DNA of 5,339 nt, from NCBI GenBank assembly GCA_020722305.1, contig DYLB01000046.1, positions 7,459 through 12,797 on the forward strand, written 5' to 3'. Shown here piece by piece: positions 1-4,874 of the stretch; within the stretch, counting starts at the first letter, position 1; the number at the start of each line of letters is the position of its first letter. Position numbers and translations under genes: made by a program. Below the pieces are notes generated by a model. That model ran no database searches. It was not told where the DNA came from and saw nothing but the letters and a program-made list of their open reading frames with translations. This stretch comes from Anaerolinea thermophila. Lineage in GTDB: Bacteria; Chloroflexota; Anaerolineae; Anaerolineales; Villigracilaceae.

Positions 1-54
1 CAGGTAGGGGCAGGCCTCGCGTCCGCCCAGGTAGGGGCAGGCCTCGCGTCCGCC
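1..54. repeat. Perfect tandem duplication of a 27-bp GC-rich unit
   Basis: Two identical 27-bp units lie head to tail at 1-27 and 28-54, each beginning CAGGTAGGGGCAGG and ending GCGTCCGCC. There is no spacer between them, so this is a tandem repeat and not a CRISPR. The array touches the window edge and may continue upstream. It ends 25 bp before the first gene. The unit has a G-rich left part and a C-rich right part (GGGGC and GTCCGCCC) that could pair weakly. It resembles short GC-rich interspersed repeats seen in environmental Chloroflexota genomes, but that resemblance comes from memory and was not tested. Confidence 0.9.
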
Positions 55-79
55 CTCAGAAGAAACATAAACGGAAGAA

Positions 80-1234
80 ATGAAGATGCTCCCCAACACC
101 GCAGACATTGTGATCATCGGCGGCGGGGTGATGGGCGCAAGCACGCTCTATCACCTGGCTGCTCGCGGGCAGAAAGCCATCCTGCTCGAACGCAACGAAT
201 TCTTCGGACAGGAAGCCACCGGGCGCTGCGCCGGGGGCGTGCGTTACCAGTTCTCGACCGAGATCAACGTGCGCCTTTCGATGGAAAGCCTGCCCATGCT
301 CGAACGCTTCAAGGACGAGACTGGCCAGGACGTGGACTACCGCCAGTGCGGCTACCTGCTCGTCGCCACGGACGAGAAGGACAAGACCGCTTTCGAGCAT
401 AACGTGGCGCTGCAAAACCGCCTGGGCGTGGCGACCGAGTGGCTGACCGGCGACGAAGTCCGCCACCGCCTGCCGCAGATGCGCTTCGAGGATGCCCTGG
501 CTGGGACCTTCAACCCCAAAGACGGGCTGGTAGACCCCAACGGCGTGGTGATGGGCTACATCAGCGCCGCCGCCAAACTGGGCGGCAAGTCCTTCAGCAA
601 AGTGGAGGTGACCGGGGTGGAAGTAAAAAGTGGAAAAGTCAAAAGCGTCCAAACGAACCATGGAACTATCGAGACGCCCCTGATGGTCAACGCCGCCGGA
701 CCCTGGGCTGGGGTGGTAGGACAAATGGCCGGAGTCAACATCCCGATCACGCCCCTCCGACGGCAGATGTTCACCACCACCGCCCTGCCCGAGGTCCCGG
801 CGGATTTCCCATTTGTGATAGACTTTGCCCAATCGCTCTATTTCCACCGCGAAGGCGACGGGCTGCTGATCGGCATGTCGAACCCGGACGAAAAACCCGG
901 CTTCGACGAGAACGTAGACCCCGACTTCGAGCTGGTCAACCTGGAAGCCGCCATCGCCCGCATGCCGCTGGTCGAAAAGGCCGGGATGGTCTCGCACTGG
1001 GCCGGGCTGTACGAGGTCACGCCCGACGCCCACCCGGTCTTCGGCAAGACTCCCGTGGACGGGTTCCTGGTCGTCGGCGGGTTCTCCGGGCACGGCTTCA
1101 TGCACGGGCCGGTCTCCGGCAAGCTGATGACCGAACTCATCCTGGACGGCGGGTTTCGCACCTTGGATGTGTCCATGCTCGACCTGGCCCGTTTCGACGA
1201 AGGCCGCGAAATCCGCGAATACAACGTGGTGTAA
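80..1234 (+). CDS. FAD-dependent oxidoreductase, DAO family (sarcosine oxidase beta-like)
   Basis: This 384-residue cytoplasmic flavoprotein belongs to the D-amino-acid oxidase/sarcosine oxidase superfamily, which oxidises secondary or primary amines of amino acids. The N-terminal Rossmann motif GGGVMG (residues 14-19) binds the FAD pyrophosphate, and E37 ends the second strand, where the FAD ribose is held. The segment around residues 43-55 (GQEATGRCAGGVR), NAAGPWA at 204-210 and the C-terminal GGFSGHGFMHGP (333-344) are hallmarks of SoxB-type proteins. In monomeric sarcosine oxidase a Cys beside a Tyr-x-x-x-x-Asp stretch binds FAD covalently. The matching site here appears to be G309 in GLYEVTPDAH, so FAD is probably non-covalent. 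The length is normal for the family. The start is ambiguous: GGAAG at 73-77 is only 2 nt from the ATG at 80 but 8 nt from the in-frame ATG at 86, which would drop two residues. No partner subunit gene is adjacent. The substrate cannot be told; glycine, sarcosine, proline or dimethylglycine are all possible. Confidence 0.9.
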   Translation: MKMLPNTADIVIIGGGVMGASTLYHLAARGQKAILLERNEFFGQEATGRCAGGVRYQFSTEINVRLSMESLPMLERFKDETGQDVDYRQCGYLLVATDEKDKTAFEHNVALQNRLGVATEWLTGDEVRHRLPQMRFEDALAGTFNPKDGLVDPNGVVMGYISAAAKLGGKSFSKVEVTGVEVKSGKVKSVQTNHGTIETPLMVNAAGPWAGVVGQMAGVNIPITPLRRQMFTTTALPEVPADFPFVIDFAQSLYFHREGDGLLIGMSNPDEKPGFDENVDPDFELVNLEAAIARMPLVEKAGMVSHWAGLYEVTPDAHPVFGKTPVDGFLVVGGFSGHGFMHGPVSGKLMTELILDGGFRTLDVSMLDLARFDEGREIREYNVV

Positions 1235-1518
1235 TTTTCAATCGCTTCGCGAGCCACTGAGACACAGGGTCACGGAGTTTTTGGCTCTTTGGGATTCTCC
1301 GTGATTCGTACACGGATTGCACGGATTTTCACGGAGAAAACCTAGAAAAATCCGTGCTTGTTCCGTGTTTTCCGTGAAACTCGTACTGAGCCTGTCGAAG
1401 TATCCGTGTACCAAAAGGTTTTAACCACGCCAATTCCCAATGAGCCAAGTTTTTTTTACCTTTGTTTTCTCAGTGTCTTCTCCGTAGTAAAAGGGTATAT
1501 GCGGATAAAGTTGGAATT
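1235..1518. other. Repeat-rich intergenic spacer with nested inverted repeats
   Basis: No gene is credible in this spacer. It is made of CACGGA and TCCGTG words that read in opposite directions on either side of a centre near 1338. Properly nested inverted arms are visible: 1255-1262 with 1468-1475 (8 bp), 1281-1294 with 1435-1448 (14 bp, one mismatch), 1308-1317 with 1402-1411 (10 bp) and 1319-1329 with 1347-1357 (11 bp). The stretch CTGAGCCTGTCGAAG at 1386-1400 resembles a widespread short intergenic repeat (recalled, not checked). An 8-T run lies at 1450-1457 but no GC-rich hairpin directly precedes it, so I do not call a terminator. No convincing promoter for the next gene is visible. Confidence 0.75.
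1283..1446. mobile_element. Putative MITE-like fold-back element, copy 1
   Basis: The region starts with GGCTCTTTGGGA and ends with TCCCAATGAGCC, which are inverted copies of each other with one mismatch. Two further inverted arm pairs nest inside it, 1308-1317 with 1402-1411 and 1319-1329 with 1347-1357, leaving a 17-nt loop at 1330-1346. The first 63 bp (1283-1345) recur at 5268-5339 with one substitution and a 9-bp insertion. Similarity between the copies begins exactly at the inverted-repeat end, so two independent observations place the left boundary at 1283. It encodes no protein. The flanks GTTT at 1277-1280 and 1449-1452 might be a target duplication if the element is taken as 1281-1448, but they lie in low-complexity T runs. 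A structural intergenic repeat of the REP/BIME kind is an equally possible reading. Confidence 0.55.
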
Positions 1519-2304
1519 ATGAAACCCGATGGTTTGCAAACCAAAGACGAGATCATCCAGAATTGGCTGCCGCGCTACACAGGCACGCCGCTCGACGGAT
1601 TCGCCCCTTACATCCTGCTGACCAACTTCGACCAGTACGTCGAGTTGTTCGCCGAATGGAACGGTGTCGAAGTCCAGGGGCGGGACAGGCCGATGCTGAA
1701 CGCCACCGCAGACGGCGTCACTATCATCAATTTCGGGATCGGCTCGCCCAACGCGGCCCTCATCATGGACCTGCTGGGCGCGGTCCAACCGAAGGCGGCC
1801 CTGTTCCTGGGCAAGTGCGGCGGCTTGAAAAAGAAGACCTTTGTCGGCGACCTGATCCTGCCGATCGCTGCCATCCGCGGCGAAGGCACCTCCAACGACT
1901 ACTTCCCGCCCGAAGTCCCGGCCCTGCCGGCCTTCAACCTCCAGCGCGCCGTCTCGCACGTCATCCGCGAGTTCGACCACGATTACTGGACCGGGACGGT
2001 CTACACCACCAACCGCCGGGTCTGGGAGCACGACGACGAGTTCAAGGCTTACCTGTCCCGGCTGCGGGCGATGGCAATAGACATGGAGACCGCCACCCTG
2101 TTCACCACCGGCTTCGCCAACCGCATCCCCACCGGCGCGCTGCTGCTCGTCTCGGACCAGCCGATGATCTCCTCCGGCATCAAAACCGCCGAAAGCGACC
2201 GGAAGGTCTCGGCGGATTACGTCGAAGACCACCTGCGGATCGGGATTGCCTCGCTCCACGAACTGCGTGACCAGGGCATATCCGTCAAACATTTGAAGTT
2301 TTAG
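1519..2304 (+). CDS. amn: AMP nucleosidase, short form (AMN)
   Basis: This 261-residue cytoplasmic enzyme hydrolyses AMP to adenine and ribose-5-phosphate (EC 3.2.2.4), a step in purine salvage and adenylate balance. It is the short form that lacks the roughly 180-residue N-terminal regulatory domain of the E. coli enzyme. Nucleoside-phosphorylase-fold motifs are clear: INFGIGSPNA (70-79), FLGKCGG (96-102) for phosphate/ribose contact, the AIDMETAT block (186-193) that holds the ribose, and LLVSDQPM (209-216), whose D213 is the expected general acid. N-terminal IIQNWLPRYTGTP and C-terminal ISVKHLKF are typical of this subfamily. I chose ATG 1519, giving an N-terminus MKPDGLQTKDEI that fits the family. 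An upstream in-frame TTG at 1462 lies in repeat sequence and would add 19 unlikely residues. The ribosome site is weak (GGA close to the ATG). A possible 7-codon leader ORF (1499-1522) overlaps the start. Downstream come paired palindromes and then cinA. Confidence 0.93.
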   Translation: MKPDGLQTKDEIIQNWLPRYTGTPLDGFAPYILLTNFDQYVELFAEWNGVEVQGRDRPMLNATADGVTIINFGIGSPNAALIMDLLGAVQPKAALFLGKCGGLKKKTFVGDLILPIAAIRGEGTSNDYFPPEVPALPAFNLQRAVSHVIREFDHDYWTGTVYTTNRRVWEHDDEFKAYLSRLRAMAIDMETATLFTTGFANRIPTGALLLVSDQPMISSGIKTAESDRKVSADYVEDHLRIGIASLHELRDQGISVKHLKF

Positions 2305-2315
2305 GAAAGCCAAAT

Positions 2316-2380
2316 AGACTTCGGAAGTCTCCCTGGGCGACTCCCCGTCCCGATGACTCCAAAAAAGACTTCCGAAGTCT
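2316..2380. repeat. Pair of 15-bp palindromes in inverted orientation between amn and cinA
   Basis: AGACTTCGGAAGTCT at 2316-2330 and AGACTTCCGAAGTCT at 2366-2380 are exact reverse complements. Each is also palindromic around its central base, so each can form a 7-bp hairpin alone, and together they can form a 15-bp stem closing a 35-nt loop. On the + strand no T run follows either hairpin. On the - strand the palindrome at 2366-2380 is followed by six T (A run at 2361-2366, the last A being shared with the palindrome), which looks like an intrinsic terminator, yet no gene on that strand would use it. The structure could stabilise the amn mRNA end, attenuate transcription into cinA, or simply be a dispersed palindromic repeat. 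Confidence 0.85.
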
Positions 2381-2391
2381 GATTACTCATC

Positions 2392-2396
2392 AGGAG
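2392..2396 (+). promoter_or_regulatory. Ribosome binding site of the CinA-like gene
   Basis: AGGAG lies 4 nt before the ATG at 2401 and fixes this start. It is the clearest Shine-Dalgarno sequence in the window and lies 11 nt past the second palindrome, so a hairpin there would leave it exposed. Confidence 0.8.
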
Positions 2397-2400
2397 CCTT

Positions 2401-3552
2401 ATGCCATCAGCAGAAATCATCACCATCGGCACCGAAATCCTGCTCGGTGAGATCGTAGACACCAACACCCGCTACATCGCCCGCCACCTGCGCAACCTGG
2501 GCATTGACCTGTACCGCACCATCACCATCGGCGACAACGTCGAGCGCATCGCCGCGGCCATCAAGGCCTCGATGGAGCGGGCCGACATCGTCATCACCAC
2601 CGGCGGCCTCGGTCCCACCGTGGACGACCCCACCCGCGAGGCCGTCGCCCGCGCCGCTGGGGTGCCGCTCGAATACCGCGAAGAACTCTGGCAGCAGATC
2701 GTCGCAGTCATCGGACGCTACGGGCGCACACCCTCCGAGAACAACAAGCGCCAGGCCTACGTGCCGCAAGGGTCCATCGCCATCCCCAACCCGGTCGGCA
2801 CCGCCCCGTCTTTCATCGTCGAAACCGGAGGCAACGCGGTCATTTCCTTCCCCGGCGTGCCGAAGGAAATGGAATTTCTCTTCCACGCCTCGGCGGTACC
2901 CTACCTGCAAAAACGCTACGACCTGCACCACGTCATCAAAGTCCGCCTGGTGCATACTTCTGGCATCGGCGAGAGCCAGATTGACGAGATCATCGGCGAC
3001 CTCGAAACCCTGACGAACCCCACCGTCGGGCTGGCAGCCCATTCGGGGATCGTGGACGTGCGCATCGCCGCCAAAGCCGATTCCGAAGCCGAGGCCGACC
3101 GCCTGATCGCCGAAGTCGAGGCCGACATCCGCCAGCGGCTGGGAAAGGTTATCTTCGGAATTGACGAAGACACCCTCGAGGGCGTGACCCTGCGGGACTG
3201 CGGTTTGCGCGGCTGGAGCCTGGTCGCGGTCGAAGCGGGCCTGGACGGGATGCTGGTCCGCCGTTTAAGCGGCGCATCCCAGCCCGAATTCAAGGGCGGC
3301 GAGTCGCTGCCCATAACGGAAGCCGGCCGCTTATCCAGTGCGCTGCGGGAGCGGATGCAGGCCGAGGGCGCGAACATCGGCCTGGGCGTGATCGGCGATT
3401 CAGAGCAGCGCACCGTCCACCTCCTCCTGATCACCCCCGACGGCGAGCAGACCCGCGATCTGACCTACGGCGGCCCGCACGCCAACGTGCCGCGCTGGGC
3501 CTCCAACCTGGCGCTGGACTGGCTGCGCCTGGCGGCAGGTGACGCCGCGTGA
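2401..3552 (+). CDS. cinA: CinA-like protein: COG1058/MoCF domain with a degenerate deamidase domain
   Basis: This 383-residue cytoplasmic protein has two parts. Residues 1-170 form the MoCF/COG1058 domain, with GTEILLG (10-16), TGGLGPTVDDPTREA (67-81), NPVGTAPSF (130-138) and FPGVPKEM (150-157). In other bacteria this domain hydrolyses ADP-ribose to AMP and ribose-5-phosphate. A linker domain follows to about 255. The C-terminal part (about 256-380) should be the NMN deamidase (PncC) domain, but it is shorter than usual. Its signature AESCTGG is replaced by VEAGLDG (277-283), putting A279 where the catalytic Ser belongs. The central block with VVAY and the AVTGIAGP loop is reduced to GLGVIGD. 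The final YGGPHANVPRWASNLALDWL still resembles the normal end. I infer that the deamidase activity is lost while the fold is kept. The start is fixed by AGGAG at 2392-2396. The stop overlaps the next gene by 4 nt, so the two are probably translationally coupled. A role in competence is not implied. Confidence 0.9.
   Translation: MPSAEIITIGTEILLGEIVDTNTRYIARHLRNLGIDLYRTITIGDNVERIAAAIKASMERADIVITTGGLGPTVDDPTREAVARAAGVPLEYREELWQQIVAVIGRYGRTPSENNKRQAYVPQGSIAIPNPVGTAPSFIVETGGNAVISFPGVPKEMEFLFHASAVPYLQKRYDLHHVIKVRLVHTSGIGESQIDEIIGDLETLTNPTVGLAAHSGIVDVRIAAKADSEAEADRLIAEVEADIRQRLGKVIFGIDEDTLEGVTLRDCGLRGWSLVAVEAGLDGMLVRRLSGASQPEFKGGESLPITEAGRLSSALRERMQAEGANIGLGVIGDSEQRTVHLLLITPDGEQTRDLTYGGPHANVPRWASNLALDWLRLAAGDAA
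3537..3542 (+). promoter_or_regulatory. Ribosome binding site supporting the GTG start of the M14 peptidase
   Basis: AGGTGA inside the end of the CinA-like gene lies 6 nt before the GTG at 3549. It supports the unusual GTG start, whose last two bases are also the first two bases of the upstream TGA stop. Confidence 0.6.
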
Positions 3553-4520
3553 AAAAGAAATCACCCTGGTGGCTGGCCTGGCTCTGGGGCCTCAACCTGA
3601 CCCTGGCCGGGGGGCTGCTGGCGGCCTTCCTGTTCCTGGACGGGCTGCCGCAAATCCCGGCCGGGGCGACGATCACGAGCGCCCCCGGCATAGCGTTTAC
3701 GGTTACACCGGTTAACACCGCCACCCCGTTCACCGCCCCGACCGCCACCCGCAAGCCCAGGCCTACCGCCGCCCCGCCGACCGTCACGCCCACGCCCACC
3801 CGCCTGCCCTACGGCGAAGGCCCGATCACGATCGGTTTTTCGGCCGGCGGGCGGCCGTTGCAGATCTTCAAGTTCGGCAACGGGCCGAAGGTGCGGATGA
3901 TCGTGGCGGGCATCCACGGCGGCTACGAATGGAACACGATTGCCCTGGCCGACGAGATGATTGCTTACCTGGCCGGGCAGCCCCACCTGATCCCCGACGA
4001 CGTGACCCTCTACATCCTGCGCAGCCTCAACCCCGACGGCGAAGCCCGTTCGCATGACGAGAACGGGCGGGTCAACAACAACGGCGTAGACCTGAACCGC
4101 AACTGGCCCGCCAGTACCTGGGTGGCCGACTGGGACCGGGCCAACTGCTGGAACCAGACCGAGACCACCTCCGGGACGCACCCCGGCTCGGAGCCGGAGA
4201 CGGTGGCCCTGATGCTGTTCCTGTCCATCCACAAACCGCAAGCGCTGATCTCGTACCACAGCGCCGCCCTGGGCATCTTCCCCGGCGGCACGCCGCCCGA
4301 CCCGGACTCGGTCCGGTTGGCCGAGCAGTTGTCCGAAGTCATGCCGTACCCCTACCCGCCGCTGGACATCGGCTGCGAGTACACCGGCACCCTGGCCGAT
4401 TGGGCTGCCGAGCACGGCATCGCCGCAGTGGACATGGAACTGACCAACCACGTCGAGACCGATTTCGACCTCAACCTGCGGGCCTTACAGGTCTTGATAG
4501 ACTGGGAAGACGAGGAATGA
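3549..4520 (+). CDS. Exported or membrane-anchored M14-type zinc carboxypeptidase
   Basis: This is a 323-residue peptidase of the carboxypeptidase A/MpaA clan. A basic start (KKK, 2-4) and a hydrophobic segment (about 7-30) form a signal anchor or signal peptide without a lipobox Cys. Residues 41-88 are a Thr/Pro-rich linker, and the catalytic domain runs from about 90 to 320 outside the membrane. Zinc-site candidates are H123 and E127 in GIHGGYEWN, and H237 in SYHSA. NPDG (161-164) and GVDLNRNWP (179-187), including R184, are the canonical substrate-binding blocks. E297 in VDMEL is the expected catalytic base. The first zinc motif is HxxxE and not the usual HxxE. C200 and C276 could form a disulfide. 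The substrate may be a peptide or a peptidoglycan stem peptide; the compact domain and the GTLADWAAEHGI segment recall MpaA-like amidases. Start is GTG, overlapping the CinA-like stop (GTGA), with AGGTGA 6 nt upstream. Why it shares an operon with a cytoplasmic nucleotide enzyme is unclear. Confidence 0.88.
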   Translation: MKKKSPWWLAWLWGLNLTLAGGLLAAFLFLDGLPQIPAGATITSAPGIAFTVTPVNTATPFTAPTATRKPRPTAAPPTVTPTPTRLPYGEGPITIGFSAGGRPLQIFKFGNGPKVRMIVAGIHGGYEWNTIALADEMIAYLAGQPHLIPDDVTLYILRSLNPDGEARSHDENGRVNNNGVDLNRNWPASTWVADWDRANCWNQTETTSGTHPGSEPETVALMLFLSIHKPQALISYHSAALGIFPGGTPPDPDSVRLAEQLSEVMPYPYPPLDIGCEYTGTLADWAAEHGIAAVDMELTNHVETDFDLNLRALQVLIDWEDEE

Positions 4521-4542
4521 GATGAGCAGGGCAATGGCAACA

Positions 4543-4551
4543 TGCTATAAT
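4543..4551 (+). promoter_or_regulatory. Extended -10 promoter of the MNT/HEPN pair, probably leaderless
   Basis: TGCTATAAT at 4543-4551 is a perfect extended -10 element (TGnTATAAT). Only 8 nt separate it from the ATG at 4560, so transcription would begin at or within a few bases of the start codon. The best -35 candidate at 17-bp spacing, TGAGCA (4523-4528), matches TTGACA at only three positions, as is common with extended -10 promoters. The in-frame TAA at 4548-4550 within the box excludes an earlier start. Confidence 0.65.
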
Positions 4552-4559
4552 CCGCCTGT

Positions 4560-4874
4560 ATGGAAGCTTCAGCCCTGCGCGCCCACCTCCTGCCGATATT
4601 TCAGCGGCATAAAATTCTCAAAGCCATCCTGTTTGGCTCGCTGGCACGCGGGGAGGCTTCGAAACGCAGCGATATCGACCTGATCCTGATAAAAAAAACC
4701 CGCCGGCGTTTTTTCGACCGCTACGACACCATTCTTTATGAATTGAACAATGCCATCCCCGACCGTCAAGTTGACGTTTTGATTTACACTCCCAAAGAAT
4801 TGGAAAGAATTTCAGACCGCGCCTTCATTGCCCAGGCCCTGCGCGAAGGGAAAGTTTTATATGAGTCGAAGTAA
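4560..4874 (+). CDS. MNT-type minimal nucleotidyltransferase (MntA-like antitoxin)
   Basis: This 104-residue protein has the pol-beta nucleotidyltransferase fold. The motif GSLARGEASKRSDID fits GSX10DXD exactly: G26, S27, D38 and D40. The third metal-binding acid is D72 in QVDVLIY, so all catalytic acids are present and the enzyme should be active. In characterised MntA/HepT pairs the MNT protein neutralises the HEPN partner by transferring AMP to a tyrosine; the same is inferred here from the adjacent HEPN gene. It overlaps that gene by 14 nt and carries its ribosome site (AAGGGA, 4846-4851). ATG 4560 is the first start after an in-frame TAA at 4548-4550 and has no Shine-Dalgarno sequence, which fits leaderless translation. 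An 8-A run at 4691-4698, followed by the palindrome CGCCGGCG and six T, sits inside the gene and could be prone to slippage. Base composition looks more AT-rich than in the upstream genes. Confidence 0.9.
   Translation: MEASALRAHLLPIFQRHKILKAILFGSLARGEASKRSDIDLILIKKTRRRFFDRYDTILYELNNAIPDRQVDVLIYTPKELERISDRAFIAQALREGKVLYESK
4846..4851 (+). promoter_or_regulatory. Ribosome binding site of the HEPN gene
   Basis: AAGGGA within the MNT gene lies 9 nt before ATG 4861. It favours this start over the in-frame TTG at 4828, which would add 11 residues. Confidence 0.65.

Noticed and set aside
1..54. Possible CRISPR repeats
   Set aside because: The units are directly abutting with no spacer, and no cas gene is near.
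56..1105. 349-codon open frame on the - strand opposite the FAD oxidoreductase
   Set aside because: It is an antisense shadow of GC-rich codons; the + strand protein carries full family motifs and the antisense translation shows none.
1450..1457. T8 run as terminator of the FAD oxidoreductase gene
   Set aside because: It is over 200 bp past the stop codon and has no GC-rich hairpin directly before it.
1462..1518. N-terminal extension of amn from TTG 1462
   Set aside because: It would be encoded by repeat-derived spacer, has no ribosome site, and family N-termini fit ATG 1519.
1456..2313. 285-codon - strand frame opposite amn
   Set aside because: It covers almost exactly the same span as amn, has low-complexity composition and no recognisable domain.
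2361..2380. Intrinsic terminator on the - strand (palindrome followed by six T)
   Set aside because: No - strand gene lies upstream to be terminated within the window; it is treated as part of the palindromic repeat.
3561..4451. 296-codon open frame on the - strand opposite the M14 peptidase
   Set aside because: Its Gly/Arg/Val-rich translation without motifs is typical of an antisense shadow of a GC-rich gene.
4828..4860. N-terminal extension of the HEPN protein from TTG 4828
   Set aside because: ATG 4861 has AAGGGA at 9-nt spacing; the extension would deepen the overlap with MNT without a family match.
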